A DNA stretch of 64,000 bases from Paenibacillus sp. OV219 (GCF_900110075.1 NZ_FOCJ01000008.1:62001-126000), one strand, 5' to 3'. Counted from the first letter of the stretch, positions 1-10,885 are shown. A program made the numbers and translations. Notes: a model not told the origin generated them from the sequence alone.

Positions 1-225
1 CGACACCAGCTCGATGCCATCGTGTATGGCGAAGGGCAGGAGTGGGAGACACCAGAGTACGTGCGCGATGCGTACTATGGGGGCAGGAAGAAGGCGCTGC
101 TAGTGCTGGGCCATCTCGAGAGCGAGCAGCCGGGCATGAAGCTGCTTGCCGACCGGCTCAGCGTTAGATTCCCGGATGTGCCGGTGCATTATATGCCGGT
201 GGATTCGTTGTTTACTGTTTTGTAG
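1..225 (+). CDS. Nif3-like dinuclear metal-centre protein, C-terminal fragment
   Basis: The frame is open from the first base and ends at TAG 223-225, so only the last 74 residues are visible; the start lies outside the window. The tail carries GHLESEQPGMKLLADRL followed by a VPVHYMP...DSLF ending, which resembles the C-terminus of the Nif3/YqfO family, where a conserved His and Glu near the end (as in GHxxSE) help bind a dinuclear metal site. Proteins of this family form hexameric toroids and have no firmly settled role. A strong terminator follows directly, so this is the last gene of its transcript. The assignment rests on the short tail only. Confidence 0.75.
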   Translation, partial: RHQLDAIVYGEGQEWETPEYVRDAYYGGRKKALLVLGHLESEQPGMKLLADRLSVRFPDVPVHYMPVDSLFTVL

Positions 226-231
226 TGAAAG

Positions 232-276
232 ACTGTCTAGCAAGTCACAAGGTGTGGCTTGCTAGACAGTTTTTTG
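232..276 (+). terminator. Rho-independent terminator after the Nif3-like gene
   Basis: ACTGTCTAGCAAG pairs with CTTGCTAGACAGT, with a further CAC/GTG pairing inside, and a run of six T follows. It starts six bases after the stop codon. Confidence 0.9.
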
Positions 277-280
277 TGTT

Positions 281-405
281 GAGAGTCGGATATTCCGACT
301 CTCGTGCAGTAATCAGGAGGAAGCTGTTGCTGAGAGTCGGATATTCGTACTCTCGTGTTTGAAATCGTGAGTTTTTACGGTTGAGAGTCGTATTTATCGA
401 TTCTC
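281..405. repeat. Three GAGAG...CTCTC hairpins, non-tandem
   Basis: Hairpins lie at 281-303, 332-354 and 383-405, spaced 51 bases apart. The first is a perfect 10-bp stem (GAGAGTCGGA / TCCGACTCTC) with a three-base loop; the other two keep the outer GAGAGT/ACTCTC or GAGA/TCTC pairing but differ inside. They begin right after the terminator and belong to the same family as the arrays at 420-1255, 27113-27435 and 49278-49650. No coding frame is convincing here. Confidence 0.8.
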
Positions 406-419
406 AGTTTCAAAACGCG

Positions 420-700
420 CCGAAAGTTGGCTGAGAGAACACATATGTGCTCTTCCCGCCGCCGCCCAACAAACTAACCAACAATCTGTAGCTGAGTGAA
501 CACATATGTGCTCTCAGCAACCAAAACGCACCGGAAGTTGGCTGAGAGAACGCATATGTGCTCTTCCCGCCGCCGCCCAACAAACTAACCAACAATCTGT
601 AGCTGAGTGAACACATATGTGCTCTCAGCAACCAAAACGCGCCGGAAATTGGCTGAGAGAACACACCATGTGCTCTCATCACGAGAAAGTAGCGCCTCAC
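420..700. repeat. 111-bp tandem repeat with GAGAG hairpins
   Basis: The phrase TTGGCTGAGAGAAC recurs with CTGAGAG starting at 431, 542 and 653, an exact 111-base period. Each unit has two hairpins around the palindrome CACATATGTG, one opening with CTGAGAG and one with CTGAGTG. An open frame exists on the minus strand only because 111 is a multiple of three; it has no ribosome site. Confidence 0.85.
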
Positions 701-716
701 GCCGCCGATATTGGCA

Positions 717-1255
717 GCTTCCTTATCTGAGAGTGCTGAATCTGCACGCTCGGAGCAACAATCGGCCGATTTTCATGCTGAGAGTACGTATTAGGCTCTC
801 TCAGCTCCGCCAAGTTGCCGATATCGGCAGTTTCTTTATCTGAGAGTGCGTATTCCGCACGCTCGGAGCAACAATCGGCCGATTTTCATGCTGAGAGTAC
901 GTATTAAGCTCTCTCAGCTCCGCCAAGTTGTCGATATCAACAGTTTCTTTATCTGAGAGTACTGATTCAGCACGCTCGGAGCAGCAATCGGCCAATTTTC
1001 ATGCTGAGAGTACGTATTCCGCACTCTCAGCTCAATCATGCCGTCGATATCAACAGTTTCTTTATCTGAGAGTACGTATCCCGCACGCTCAGAGCAATAA
1101 TCGTCTGATTTTCGCGCTGAGAGTACGTATTAGGCTCTCTCAGCTCAGCCAAGCCGCCGACATAGGCAGTTACTTTATCTGAGAGTACGTATTCCGCACT
1201 CTCAGAGCAACAATCGGCTGGTTTTCGCGCTGAGAGCTCATATACGCTCTCTCGC
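717..1255. repeat. 113-bp tandem repeat, five units
   Basis: The junction TTATCTGAGAGT recurs with its CTGAGAG at 727, 840, 953, 1066 and 1179, an exact 113-base period. Each unit carries two GAGAG-type hairpins separated by palindromic or near-palindromic segments such as AATCGGCCGATT and GCCGATATCGGC. The period is not a multiple of three, so the array is not coding. The same unit occurs in inverted orientation at 49278-49650. Confidence 0.9.
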
Positions 1256-1264
1256 GAACTCCAG

Positions 1265-1304
1265 AACACAAAGAACCAACCGCATGCGGTTGGTTCTTTG
1301 TGTT
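1265..1304. terminator. 40-bp perfect palindrome, bidirectional terminator
   Basis: AACACAAAGAACCAACCGCA is followed directly by its exact reverse complement. It lies 11 bases beyond the stop codon of the xylanase gene on the minus strand and closes the repeat region on the plus strand. Confidence 0.85.
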
Positions 1305-1315
1305 TACTCTAGGAT

Positions 1316-4300
1316 TTATAGCTTCCACATGCGGTACAGCATGACCGCCGCTTCGGCACGGGTGAGCGAATCGTTCGGCGAGAGCTTGCCACTATTGCCG
1401 ATAACGATTCCTGCTTTCACCAAAGCTGCTGCGCTGTCTTTGGCATAAGCAGATACGCTCGATGCGTCAGAGTAAGCGTCCAGGCTTCCACTTGCCGCGA
1501 CCTTCTTGCCTGCTGCCGCCAGTGCGCGTGCTGCAAGCACCATCATATCTTGACGGGTGATTGTGCTGTCAGGCTTAAATGTATTGTCTCCAAAACCGGT
1601 GGCAATTCCGAGCTCCTTCGCAATGCTCAGCTCTTTGAAGTAATAAGCGCTCTGCGAGACATCGCTGAATGCCGTCCCATCTTTGCCCGTACCTTTCAAT
1701 TCAAGTGCTCTTATAAGCAGCGCGATGAAGTCTGCACGTTTAATGGAAGCTGCGGGAGAGAAGCTGTCTGCAGACGTTCCTTTGATAACATCGCGTGCTG
1801 CCATCGCTTCAATCGCTTGCATCGCCCAAGGTACGCTCGCCAGGTCACCGAAGGATTTCACCACAGAGGCTACCGCATAAGTACTAAAATGGGTCGTTTG
1901 GAACACGATCGTTCCAGTTACTGCATCATATCGGCCATTCGGTATCGCAGTTACGCTGCCATCGCCAGCAATGTACCAAACAACGAGTGAATCCGGATTG
2001 CCGAGCTCTTCCGCTGTTGGTGTGTATGGAACTGAGATCGTTACCGGTGCATCCGGGTTGTTCCATGCAATTACTTGGTCGCCTGCTGCGATACTCAGAT
2101 CGATAACAGGACGGTTTCCGATCTGCTCGCGAGTAGTTGAATCCAACTTTTCCACATCAGCTTTAGCTACGCGGAAGCTTACTTGATCCGTATTTCCTGT
2201 CACATTAGACAACATGTTGCTCGGAATTTGAATAGTCGCTGTGTCCGTTTTCAATGAAAGCTCAAAGGATTCTTGACCTTTCAGGCTCTGCGAAGGCAAT
2301 TGCACTTCGTAAGATGTCGCATTTGCTTGCGCAGGCACATCGATTACAATTTGTTTCTTGCCGTTTGCTGCTGGTACAGCCTGCTCGATTGCCTTTTTCA
2401 AACTATCGTCGGAAACTACGCTTGTTACTCGTCCTGCCTCACTCTTGACGGTAGGCTTAATTGTAACAACGCCGTCTTCGTTATTCATGCTTCCTGTCGA
2501 GGAAGTAGATCCGCTACCTGACCCTGATCCCGAGCCTGATCCCGACCCTGATCCCGAGCCTGATCCCGAACCGCTACCCGACCCTGACCCGGATCCCGAA
2601 CCGCTACCCGACCCCGAACCCGATCCATTATCTCCGTCACCCGATCCGTCACCCGAATCCGTTTCTTTCGTAAGGTTCAGCACACCGTAAACGGAAGTGT
2701 CCATATATCCGGTACCCGTTGTATCGTTCCATGCCGCAACACTTTGACGGCTGCCGTCTTTCGCGTCATTGATCTGTACGTCAAAACCTAGCTTCGTCTT
2801 GTCGGCAGGTGTGATCGCACTGAGCGGAATCTTCACTTCAATCGTGTAGTTCGTACCGGAAACATCAGTCGCGGATTCGAAGCCCGTCGCGATGCTATCC
2901 GGATTAAAGGATGCTTGGTTATCAAAGTTAATCCGGTATTGTCCGTCGTCATCCTGATAGGAGGATGTCTTGCCATTGTTTTGATCCAAGAAAATTTCGA
3001 CGGAATCCTGTTCGTACTTGTTTTCGCTCGTTTTGTCGAGCTGAGCGTCGTTAACTTGAACCAAAATGTACAGGTTCTGATCATCCCAGAGTGCTTTGGC
3101 TACTCCTGTTGCTCCTTGCCATGCCATCTGGTATTGGTTAATCGGGAGCGCAGTCGTCTCACTCCAAACGGAATCAACCGTGCCATCAATGACTGGTGTA
3201 GCGTAATGAGCAGATGCTTCCTTTGCTTCCTTCACTACAGGCTCATGTGCTGAGATGAAAGTATCTGGGTCTATAACGCCATAGTATGCTGGTTTGGCTT
3301 GCAAATCCTTGTCAAACAATAGCGGATTGGTAGAAGCCCGCCAGCTCGTGTTATCATCCATTCCCCAGAAAGTCACACGTTCAATATCGGCTGCGTGATC
3401 TTTGAAAATATTCATCAGCTGTGCGTACAAATAACCTTGAGCATTAGCAACAGAATCGGCCAGCTGATAGTTGCTTCCCGCCTGAATGTCCATCTCGGTA
3501 ACGCTGACCGTGACACCTAGGGAAATAAACTTCTCCAGGGACAGCTCAACATTTTCCGGATTCGTGTTTACATTATAGTGTGCCTGCATGCCTACGCCGT
3601 CGATAAGAAGTTTACCAGGGTGCGTCTCGGCATAATTGTCATTCAATTCTTTGACCATGTTGTAAATGGCCTGTGCTTTATTCTGGTTATCCTCATTGTA
3701 ATCGTTGTAATAGAGCTTAATATTCCAATCCGGATGGGCGTCCAGCACTTCTCTTGCCGCTAAGAACGCTTGTTCAATGTAGTCGGAGCCAATGGCATTA
3801 TACCAAGGCGTCTGACGAAGCGAAGCTTTCCAATCTGCCGGGTTCGACGGGTTATCGTTCATCGCTTCATTAACGACATCCCAAGAGATGACCTTGTCTG
3901 CAAAATGCGTCATAACCGTCTCGATATGAGTTTTCAAGTTAACGAGCGCTTCTTCCCGGCTGAGAGGGCTGCCGCCAGAAGTATTCATCCAAGTAGGCGT
4001 CTGCTGATGCCAGACCAGTACGTGTCCATGCATTTGCAAGCCAGCATCAACCACTTTAGTAACGAGAGCATCAGCCGCCGCGAAAGTAAAGGTGCCCTTC
4101 GTAGGCTGCAATGCGTCAGGCTTCATGGCGTTGCCAGCTGTAGCGATGTTAAAATGCTTCTTCAGAAGTTCCAGTCGAACGCCATCCAAATCCTCAGCAG
4201 ATATCGCGTTGCCGATGAGGAAGTCGCTTTGATAAGCATCTTTTATTGGAGTCAGGTCATTCTGAATGGTAATCGGGCCAGAGCCGGATTTCACAAAGTT

Positions 4301-5347
4301 AATATCGTCGATATAGTAAGAGGCTGTTTTGTTACTGGAGCTTTCTACATAGATAGTCAAATATTCGCTGCTCACATTGTTGTAACGATAGGTCCCTTGG
4401 AACTGAACCCATCCGTCGGTTGCATTAATGGTTTTCGCCGAGAGGGTCACATAGTTGGCGCTGCTTCCGCTGCCGACCTGCGTAGACAGCTGGAGCTGCG
4501 AGCTTGCAGGAGAGATCAGCTTGACCCACGCCGTTACTTGATACTCATAGCCCTTGTCTACGTTTTTCTCCACACGCAGAGTCGGACCGTGCCAAGAATC
4601 TGTTCTGCCTTCCACTTTCAACGCGTAAGAGCCGCCTTCGGTATGATTATCTGCATTGGTAACCGTCAGCGTTTCCGTGCCTGCTCGACCTACAAAACCG
4701 CTTGCTGCTTGGTTCTCAAAGGTTATAGGTGTGAAAGGAATAGCAGGGTCCCGAGTTGGTTCTACAACTGGACCTGGATCTTCGCCGCCGCCTGAGGTCG
4801 CCTGTTCGGTGATCAGAATATCTCCAATGTAGAACGGAACCGGAGCACCTTCGCCGTTGGAGGATACACGCAATCTAGTGTTGCCGCCGCTTGTGTCAAC
4901 CGTATACTCCTTCGTCAACGTGAAAGCATGACCAGCCGCGAAGCTTGTAAAGAAGAGATCTGTATAGTTCTCTGCGGTTTTAAGGCCTGCTTTTGCCCCC
5001 GAAGGTATTTGTACATCTGAGTCCACATAACCCGTGACTGTAACCGTATAGGTCTTGCCGTTTTCCAAACCGATTTTGCTAAATTCGAAGTCGGCTCCAT
5101 CCCAGTTGTTCGCTCTATTGGCGACATACAAAGCTTTACCGTCGGAATTGCCGTCGAAGGATTTATCGACTGCCGACAGGTTGGCTCCGCCGGATTGTAC
5201 AGACAAGCCTTTACCGTCTGCAAAAGTTTCATGATAAACCGTGACCGTCGTATCTGCAGCCTTCGCGACCTGCGCGAACAAGCTTGAAGGGATGAGTAAA
5301 GCAGCTGCGAGTAAGAACGAGATGACTTTTTTTAGAGTTCTGCTCAT
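1316..5347 (-). CDS. Secreted S-layer-anchored GH10 endo-1,4-beta-xylanase
   Basis: Hydrolyses internal beta-1,4 bonds of xylan at the cell surface. Of 1343 residues, 1-30 are a signal peptide ending AKA; about 32-185 and 205-355 are two beta-sandwich modules like CBM4/9/22; about 365-700 is the GH10 barrel with acid/base Glu494 in WDVVNEAM and nucleophile Glu618 in VSVTEMD; about 715-895 is a CBM9-like module; about 900-955 is an almost pure Gly-Ser linker; then an unassigned segment with a threonine- and valine-rich sandwich look; and the last ~190 residues hold three S-layer homology repeats that bind cell-wall polysaccharide. ATG follows AGGGGGA. The gene stands alone, with a cre-like site 36-50 bases before the start and a 40-bp palindromic terminator after it. 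Family and anchoring are clear; exact CBM families are less certain. Confidence 0.96.
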   Translation of the reverse strand: MSRTLKKVISFLLAAALLIPSSLFAQVAKAADTTVTVYHETFADGKGLSVQSGGANLSAVDKSFDGNSDGKALYVANRANNWDGADFEFSKIGLENGKTYTVTVTGYVDSDVQIPSGAKAGLKTAENYTDLFFTSFAAGHAFTLTKEYTVDTSGGNTRLRVSSNGEGAPVPFYIGDILITEQATSGGGEDPGPVVEPTRDPAIPFTPITFENQAASGFVGRAGTETLTVTNADNHTEGGSYALKVEGRTDSWHGPTLRVEKNVDKGYEYQVTAWVKLISPASSQLQLSTQVGSGSSANYVTLSAKTINATDGWVQFQGTYRYNNVSSEYLTIYVESSSNKTASYYIDDINFVKSGSGPITIQNDLTPIKDAYQSDFLIGNAISAEDLDGVRLELLKKHFNIATAGNAMKPDALQPTKGTFTFAAADALVTKVVDAGLQMHGHVLVWHQQTPTWMNTSGGSPLSREEALVNLKTHIETVMTHFADKVISWDVVNEAMNDNPSNPADWKASLRQTPWYNAIGSDYIEQAFLAAREVLDAHPDWNIKLYYNDYNEDNQNKAQAIYNMVKELNDNYAETHPGKLLIDGVGMQAHYNVNTNPENVELSLEKFISLGVTVSVTEMDIQAGSNYQLADSVANAQGYLYAQLMNIFKDHAADIERVTFWGMDDNTSWRASTNPLLFDKDLQAKPAYYGVIDPDTFISAHEPVVKEAKEASAHYATPVIDGTVDSVWSETTALPINQYQMAWQGATGVAKALWDDQNLYILVQVNDAQLDKTSENKYEQDSVEIFLDQNNGKTSSYQDDDGQYRINFDNQASFNPDSIATGFESATDVSGTNYTIEVKIPLSAITPADKTKLGFDVQINDAKDGSRQSVAAWNDTTGTGYMDTSVYGVLNLTKETDSGDGSGDGDNGSGSGSGSGSGSGSGSGSGSGSGSGSGSGSGSGSGSGSGSTSSTGSMNNEDGVVTIKPTVKSEAGRVTSVVSDDSLKKAIEQAVPAANGKKQIVIDVPAQANATSYEVQLPSQSLKGQESFELSLKTDTATIQIPSNMLSNVTGNTDQVSFRVAKADVEKLDSTTREQIGNRPVIDLSIAAGDQVIAWNNPDAPVTISVPYTPTAEELGNPDSLVVWYIAGDGSVTAIPNGRYDAVTGTIVFQTTHFSTYAVASVVKSFGDLASVPWAMQAIEAMAARDVIKGTSADSFSPAASIKRADFIALLIRALELKGTGKDGTAFSDVSQSAYYFKELSIAKELGIATGFGDNTFKPDSTITRQDMMVLAARALAAAGKKVAASGSLDAYSDASSVSAYAKDSAAALVKAGIVIGNSGKLSPNDSLTRAEAAVMLYRMWKL

Positions 5348-5382
5348 GTAACATATTCCCCCTAAATAATTTTCTTATAATA

Positions 5383-5397
5383 ATTAAGCGCTTACAA
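5383..5397 (-). promoter_or_regulatory. cre-like CcpA site upstream of the xylanase gene
   Basis: Read on the minus strand it is TTGTAAGCGCTTAAT, which fits the catabolite-responsive consensus WTGNAANCGNWNNCW except for one base near the end. It lies in the probable promoter region of the xylanase gene, next to TATTAT/TATAAG on the same strand. Similar sites precede the other two sugar operons. Confidence 0.55.
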
Positions 5398-5535
5398 AAC
5401 ACTTTATCAGTGGTCCTCCTCTTCATGATTAATTGTATCTTGTATCCAGAAATGCTTTTACCCGAGGAACTATAGAATCTACTGTAATAACTTAATATGG
5501 ATTTGTAAGTTTTGCTTGGACAAGCTCCGAATGCC

Positions 5536-5571
5536 AAAAAAAAAGCTAGCAGGCTACCACGCCCACTAGCG
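5536..5571 (-). terminator. Terminator of the LysR gene
   Basis: On the minus strand GCTAG...CTAGC with an inner GGGC/GCC pairing is followed by a run of nine T, just past the stop of the LysR gene. Confidence 0.8.
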
Positions 5572-5578
5572 AATTACA

Positions 5579-6463
5579 TTACCCAATCATCTCCATAAAC
5601 CTCACTGCTGCACTAGACACCGGCATGCTGCGCATCGTCATGATCCCGACCTGTGAAGGCGGCAGCTGCACGTCGAGCTTAATTTCGAACAGCGATCCGT
5701 CCTCAAGCTCTTTGGACACGAACTCCCTTGTCACATAGGAGATGCCGAGTCCTTTACGCGCCAGTTCGATGAGCAGATCGACGCTGCCGACTTCTATCTC
5801 TGGCTTTATCGTATGTCCGTAGCTCTGGAACAGCTCCGATATCGCCATCCGCGCCCGGCTGTTGCGTGAGAACAGAATAACCGGATACTGCTGCAGCTTC
5901 TCTAGCGACAGCGATACATTCCTCAGCTCTGCATAATGCGGTCCAGCAACGAAACAGTCCTGCAGCTGCAAGCTCTCCCGCACCTCAAGCTGCGGATCCG
6001 TAATCGGCATTCGCACGACCCCGAGATCAATACGTCCTTCTTTCAGGAATGAAATAACCTCCGGAGTCGTCCCATGGTTCAGGTGAAGCCGAACACCAGG
6101 GTACTTCCGATGATAATCTTCTAAGTACGGGAGGATATAATGCTTGAAGAGGGAGTCGCTTCCGCCGATTCGCAGCTCGCCGCTGTCGAGATTTTTGAGC
6201 GCGGCCATTTTCTCTTCTGCGAGTGAAATGAGAATTTGCGATTGTTCGATATAAGAATATAGAACAGCTCCTTCTTGCGTCAGCGTCACACCTTTGGGAT
6301 TGCGGTAAAATAACGCGATGCCGAAGCTGTCCTCCAGCTGCTTAATCGCGTGGCTAACGCTTGGCTGCGTAATGTATAACGCTTTGGCTGCTTGCGTGAG
6401 GCTTCCCGTCTTCGCTGCCCAGTAGAATACTTTGTACAGCTCGTAGTTTATGTTCATAGACAT
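5579..6463 (-). CDS. LysR-family transcriptional regulator
   Basis: 294 residues, the usual LysR length. Residues about 4-65 form the winged helix-turn-helix (SLTQAAKALYITQPSVSHAI is the recognition part), and about 90-292 form the periplasmic-binding-like effector domain that starts GELRIGGSDSL. ATG at 6463 follows ACAGGAG at good spacing. The gene is transcribed away from zwf-tkt-tal across a 160-bp gap, the classic layout for a LysR protein controlling its neighbour, so it is a candidate regulator of the pentose phosphate operon. The effector cannot be read from the sequence; the family also includes CysB- and CcpC-like metabolite sensors. Confidence 0.93.
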   Translation of the reverse strand: MSMNINYELYKVFYWAAKTGSLTQAAKALYITQPSVSHAIKQLEDSFGIALFYRNPKGVTLTQEGAVLYSYIEQSQILISLAEEKMAALKNLDSGELRIGGSDSLFKHYILPYLEDYHRKYPGVRLHLNHGTTPEVISFLKEGRIDLGVVRMPITDPQLEVRESLQLQDCFVAGPHYAELRNVSLSLEKLQQYPVILFSRNSRARMAISELFQSYGHTIKPEIEVGSVDLLIELARKGLGISYVTREFVSKELEDGSLFEIKLDVQLPPSQVGIMTMRSMPVSSAAVRFMEMIG

Positions 6464-6623
6464 GGTCTATAGCTCCTGTGAAATATATTAATTACATGTA
6501 TATGTGTTAATCGTATTATAGTGGAATTAACGAAGAGAAGCTAGCGGCAACGAGCGGCCAGGCGATCAGCAAAAGCAAGCCGCCCTGACAGTGCTGCATG
6601 GCAAGGAAGGAGAACGATTACTT

Positions 6624-8168
6624 ATGGAGTCAATGACGCTTATTCTGTTCGGTGCCACAGGAGATTTAGCCAAACGCAAAATCTACCCGGCACTCTACAA
6701 CCTATATATCGACGGCAAGCTGCCGTCGTCTTTTTCCGTATTCGGGCTTGGCAGAAGAGAGCTCACGAATGAAACGTTCCAGGCGAATGTAGAGCAATCG
6801 CTACGGACGTTCTCCAGACGAGAACCAGGCGACGAGGCAGTGGTGAAAAACTTCTCGAACGCGTTCCGCTACAGCGTGCTTAACATCGGCCATGAGGAAG
6901 ATTACGTGAAGCTGCTTCGCCTTGTTGAGGAGCGGGAGGCAGCACTCGGAGCGGTGCCGAATCGGATGTTCTACCTGTCCGTCGGACCGGAGTTTTTCGA
7001 GCCAATCGCAGCGAATATCCAGTCCAGCGGGCTTGGCGGTGCTGACGGCTGGAAGCGTCTGATCATTGAGAAGCCGTTCGGTCACGATCTGCAATCGGCG
7101 AGAGAGCTGAATGAGAAGCTGAGCGGTGCTTTTGCCGAGCAGGAGATTTTCCGCATCGATCATTATTTGGGTAAGCCAATGGTTCAGAAATTAGAATATT
7201 TGCAGCGCTCGAACCCTGTCATTCAGGCACTTTGGACGAACCGCCACATTGCGAATGTGCAAATTACCGCGAATGAGACGGTCGGCGTTGAAGAGCGCGC
7301 GGGCTATTACGATCATTCTGGCGCAGTCAGAGATATGTTCCAGAACCATATGCTGCAGCTTCTCATGATGCTGGCAATTCATATTCCAAGTAACGGCACC
7401 TCTGAGGTTGTGCGGTTGCGGAAGAAACAAGTGATGGAGGCGTTGGTGCCGCTGCAGAGCGACAACATCCAATCCTCAATCGTTCGCGGTCAATATGCTG
7501 CGGGAAACATGCAAGGCAAGCCGGTTAGCGGTTATACATCCGAGCAGGGAATCCCGGAATCGTCGATGAACGATACGTTCATTGCAGCAAAGCTTGAGAT
7601 TGATGATTATTTCTGGCGTGGCGTTCCGTTCTATATTCGTACCGGCAAAAGAATGCAGGAGAAATCCACGCGTATCGTAGTCGAATTCAAGGAACCGCTG
7701 AAGCAGCAAGGAACACAGCAGTCGGAGCAGCTGGAGCCGAATTTGCTGGTCATTGATATTGGTCCCCAAGAAGGCATCACACTGCAACTGAATATGAAGG
7801 ACTCGCGGGAAAAGGATGCTTTTGAACCGATGAATATCGAATTCCATACGAGCTCGCAAGACGTGCCGGAAGCCTATGAGAATTTGATTCACGATGCGAT
7901 GCTCGGTGATCCGACGTTCTTCGCGCATTGGGATGAGGTGGAGCTGTCCTGGCAATGGGTACAGCCGATCCTCGATGCTTATCAGGCAAACCGCATTCCG
8001 CTGCTTCCCTATCAAGCGGGATCTTATGGACCGCGCGCATCTGAGGAGTTACTCGCCAGAGATGGTCACCGCTGGTGGTTAGATAAAGAATTGGAGCATG
8101 AGCAAGAACAAATAAATGAGGTCAAAGAAGGAGAAGGAACAAATTATGCCTACAACACAAACGATTGA
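6624..8168 (+). CDS. zwf: Glucose-6-phosphate 1-dehydrogenase
   Basis: Oxidises glucose 6-phosphate to 6-phosphogluconolactone with NADP+, the first step of the oxidative pentose phosphate pathway. The N-terminal Rossmann motif [10 protein letters not shown] (residues 10-19) binds NADP, and RIDHYLGK (177-184) is the family's active-site signature with the substrate-binding Lys and catalytic His region. Length 514 is normal. An in-frame GTG at 6591 exists, but GGAAGGAG sits inside that extension, ten bases before ATG 6624, which is therefore chosen. First gene of a three-gene operon; its 3' end overlaps the tkt start by 23 bases, suggesting translational coupling. No 6-phosphogluconate dehydrogenase gene is adjacent. 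Confidence 0.96.
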   Translation: MESMTLILFGATGDLAKRKIYPALYNLYIDGKLPSSFSVFGLGRRELTNETFQANVEQSLRTFSRREPGDEAVVKNFSNAFRYSVLNIGHEEDYVKLLRLVEEREAALGAVPNRMFYLSVGPEFFEPIAANIQSSGLGGADGWKRLIIEKPFGHDLQSARELNEKLSGAFAEQEIFRIDHYLGKPMVQKLEYLQRSNPVIQALWTNRHIANVQITANETVGVEERAGYYDHSGAVRDMFQNHMLQLLMMLAIHIPSNGTSEVVRLRKKQVMEALVPLQSDNIQSSIVRGQYAAGNMQGKPVSGYTSEQGIPESSMNDTFIAAKLEIDDYFWRGVPFYIRTGKRMQEKSTRIVVEFKEPLKQQGTQQSEQLEPNLLVIDIGPQEGITLQLNMKDSREKDAFEPMNIEFHTSSQDVPEAYENLIHDAMLGDPTFFAHWDEVELSWQWVQPILDAYQANRIPLLPYQAGSYGPRASEELLARDGHRWWLDKELEHEQEQINEVKEGEGTNYAYNTND

Positions 8169-10140
8169 TCAATTAGCGATTGATACGATCCGGACATTGT
8201 CCATCGACGCGATTAACAGCGCGAATTCAGGACATCCGGGATTGCCGATGGGAGCTGCGCCAATGGCGTACACGCTCTTCGCCAATCATCTTAGCCACAA
8301 TCCGGCGCATGCCAAATGGTTCAACCGCGACCGTTTCGTTCTATCCGCGGGCCACGGCTCGGCTTTGCTATACAGCCTGCTGCATCTGACTGGCTATCAA
8401 GTCAGCATTGAAGATCTGAAGCAGTTCCGCAAGCTGAACAGCAAGACGCCGGGTCATCCCGAGTTCGGACATACAGACGGTGTAGATGCGACAACTGGAC
8501 CGCTCGGTCAAGGTGTTGCGAATGCAGTCGGCATGGCGATGGCAGAAGCGCATCTTGCTTCGAAGTACAACCAAGAGGGTTTCCCAGTTGTTGATCATTA
8601 TACTTTTGCTCTGGTCGGAGACGGCTGCTTGATGGAGGGAATCTCCTACGAAGCGATGTCGATGGCGGGCCATATGAAGCTCGGCAAGCTGGTCGTGCTG
8701 TATGATTCGAATGATATTTCGCTTGATGGCGACTTGAGCCTCTCGTTCGGCGAGCAGATGCAGAACCGCGCAGCGTCCGCGAATTGGCAGTACCTGCGTG
8801 TTGAAGACGGCAACGACATTGAACAGATTGGCGCAGCGATTGCAGCAGCGAAGCAGCATGATTCGCAGCCGACATTGATTGAAGTTCGTACCGTTATCGG
8901 CTACGGCAGTAAAAATGCAGGTACGCACAAGGTGCACGGTAATCCACTTGGCAAAGAAGAAGCTGTCGCGACAAAAGCGGTATACGGCTGGAAGTATGAA
9001 GAAGAGTTCGCGGTTCCAGCTGAAGTGCGCTCGCATTTCAGTGGGCTGAAGGAGCAAGGCGCGGCGAAGGAAGCGGCATGGAATAGCTTGGTGTCGGAAT
9101 ATACAGCTCAGCATCCGTCGCTGGGTAAGGAGCTTGCAGCGGTCATTGATGGATCGGTTACGATCAACGCAGCGGATATCCTGACATTTGACCCATCGAA
9201 GACGGTCTCAACTCGTGTTGCAAGCGGCAATGCGATTAACCATTATGTGAAGCTCGTGCCTTCGATCTTCGGCGGAAGCGCGGATCTGTCGCACTCGACG
9301 ATGACAGATATTAACGGCGAGAAGAAGTTTGCAGTGGAATCTTATGCAGGACGTAATATTTACTTCGGCGTTCGTGAGCATGCGATGGGAGCGGCAGGTA
9401 ACGGTATGGCGCTGCACGGCGGCGTGAAGCCTTTTGTCAGCACGTTCTTCGTATTCAGCGATTACTTGCGTCCGTCGATTCGTCTGGCAGCTTTGCAGAA
9501 GCTTCCGGTCACGTATGTGTTCACACATGACTCCATCGCGGTTGGCGAAGACGGTCCGACGCATGAGCCGGTTGAGCATCTTGCAGCACTGCGGACGATC
9601 CCAGGCCTGACGGTTTTCCGTCCAACGGATGCGAATGAAACGGCAAGCGCATGGGCATATTCACTGCAGCAGCAAGAAGGACCAGTCGCTCTTGTACTGA
9701 GCAGACAGAACCTGCCTATATATGAAGCGACGAGCGGGAACATCGACAGCTTGTCCAAAGGCGCATACGTGCTGACGGAAACAAACGATCAACCAGATGT
9801 AATCCTGATCGGAACAGGCTCTGAAGTATCGCTGGCGGTAAATGCGAAGGCTGAGCTAGAGAAGTCGGGCGTCTCTGTACGCGTCGTTGCGATGCCGAGC
9901 CGTGAGCTGTTCGAGCGTCAGGCTGCGAGCTATAAAGAATCGGTGCTTCCTGCAGCTGTGACGAAGCGTGTTGCGATTGAAGCGGGCATTTCGCTCGGTT
10001 GGGATCGCTATGTAGGACCAAGCGGCACTGTTCTGTCGGTTGATACATTCGGCGCTTCCGGTCCAAGCGGGGAAGTTTTGGAGTACTTCGGCTTCTCGGT
10101 AGACAATGTGGTTCGATTGGCAAAAGAATTGCTAGGTTAA
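8146..10140 (+). CDS. tkt: Transketolase
   Basis: Thiamine-diphosphate enzyme that moves two-carbon units between sugar phosphates in the non-oxidative pentose phosphate pathway. 664 residues, the full family length. Visible are [12 protein letters not shown] near the N-terminus, the TPP-binding GDG...N stretch beginning [13 protein letters not shown], the Pyr domain with [20 protein letters not shown], and the C-terminal domain. ATG 8146 is preceded by GGAGAAGG; an upstream in-frame ATG at 8116 lies deep inside zwf and has no better site. The start lies within zwf and tal follows 31 bases downstream, so the three enzymes are probably made together. Confidence 0.96.
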   Translation: MPTTQTIDQLAIDTIRTLSIDAINSANSGHPGLPMGAAPMAYTLFANHLSHNPAHAKWFNRDRFVLSAGHGSALLYSLLHLTGYQVSIEDLKQFRKLNSKTPGHPEFGHTDGVDATTGPLGQGVANAVGMAMAEAHLASKYNQEGFPVVDHYTFALVGDGCLMEGISYEAMSMAGHMKLGKLVVLYDSNDISLDGDLSLSFGEQMQNRAASANWQYLRVEDGNDIEQIGAAIAAAKQHDSQPTLIEVRTVIGYGSKNAGTHKVHGNPLGKEEAVATKAVYGWKYEEEFAVPAEVRSHFSGLKEQGAAKEAAWNSLVSEYTAQHPSLGKELAAVIDGSVTINAADILTFDPSKTVSTRVASGNAINHYVKLVPSIFGGSADLSHSTMTDINGEKKFAVESYAGRNIYFGVREHAMGAAGNGMALHGGVKPFVSTFFVFSDYLRPSIRLAALQKLPVTYVFTHDSIAVGEDGPTHEPVEHLAALRTIPGLTVFRPTDANETASAWAYSLQQQEGPVALVLSRQNLPIYEATSGNIDSLSKGAYVLTETNDQPDVILIGTGSEVSLAVNAKAELEKSGVSVRVVAMPSRELFERQAASYKESVLPAAVTKRVAIEAGISLGWDRYVGPSGTVLSVDTFGASGPSGEVLEYFGFSVDNVVRLAKELLG

Positions 10141-10171
10141 AAATATAATCGTAATGGAGGCAAGAATTGCG

Positions 10172-10837
10172 ATGAAATTTTTTATAGATACTGCGAATTT
10201 GGAAGATATTAAGAAGGCTTATAGAGTCGGGGTGCTCTCCGGCGTAACGACGAATCCGTCCCTGGTTGCAAAGGAAGGCGTAAAGTTTGAGGATCGGATC
10301 GCGGAGATTTTGCAGGAAGTGCCTGAGGTTGAATCGGTGTCGGCTGAAGTAACGCCTGACGCACTGACGGCGGAAGAGATGATCGCACAAGCGAATGAGC
10401 TGATCAAGATCAACGACTACGATAAGAACATCACGATTAAGGTGCCGATGACGCTTGCCGGTCTTGAGGCTTGTCGTTACCTGAGCAAAAAAGGCGTCAA
10501 AACGAATGTCACGCTCATCTTCACCGTGAACCAAGCGTTGCTCGCGGCTCGCGCCGGTGCGACTTACGTCTCACCGTTCCTTGGACGACTTGACGACATT
10601 TCGGAAGATGGCGTTCAGCTGGTAGCAAAAGTAGCAGAGTTGTTCCGCATTCACAACCTGGATGCTCAAATCATCGCAGCATCCGTTCGCCACCCTGACC
10701 ACGTCACTCGCGTAGCGATGGCTGGCGCGCATATTGCGACGATTCCGTTCTCGGTCATCGAGCAAATATCTAAGCACCCGTTGACGGAGCAAGGTATGGA
10801 GAAGTTTGCGGCGGATTGGAAGAAGGCTGTTTTGTAA
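10172..10837 (+). CDS. tal: Transaldolase, short TalC/fructose-6-phosphate aldolase type
   Basis: Transfers a dihydroxyacetone unit between sugar phosphates, closing the non-oxidative pentose phosphate branch. At 221 residues it belongs to the short transaldolase subfamily. The motif [15 protein letters not shown] opens the barrel, [13 protein letters not shown] follows, and the Schiff-base Lys is Lys90 in [12 protein letters not shown] 10172 has GGAGG 11 bases upstream; an in-frame ATG at 10154 overlaps that site and is rejected. Last gene of the zwf operon, with hairpin terminators behind it. Transaldolase rather than fructose-6-phosphate aldolase is inferred from the operon. Confidence 0.94.
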   Translation: MKFFIDTANLEDIKKAYRVGVLSGVTTNPSLVAKEGVKFEDRIAEILQEVPEVESVSAEVTPDALTAEEMIAQANELIKINDYDKNITIKVPMTLAGLEACRYLSKKGVKTNVTLIFTVNQALLAARAGATYVSPFLGRLDDISEDGVQLVAKVAELFRIHNLDAQIIAASVRHPDHVTRVAMAGAHIATIPFSVIEQISKHPLTEQGMEKFAADWKKAVL

Positions 10838-10885
10838 GTTTTGAGGTGAGGTGGCGGTGAGCCAGTTGAGCTTGGGGGAACCCGG

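Noticed and set aside
281-1255. CRISPR array
   Set aside because: Repeats are hairpins of variable inner sequence inside longer tandem units; there are no unique spacers of even length and no cas genes.
410-1269. Short frames on both strands in the hairpin repeats
   Set aside because: The 113-base units shift frame each time, the frames are antisense or overlapping, and none has a ribosome site.
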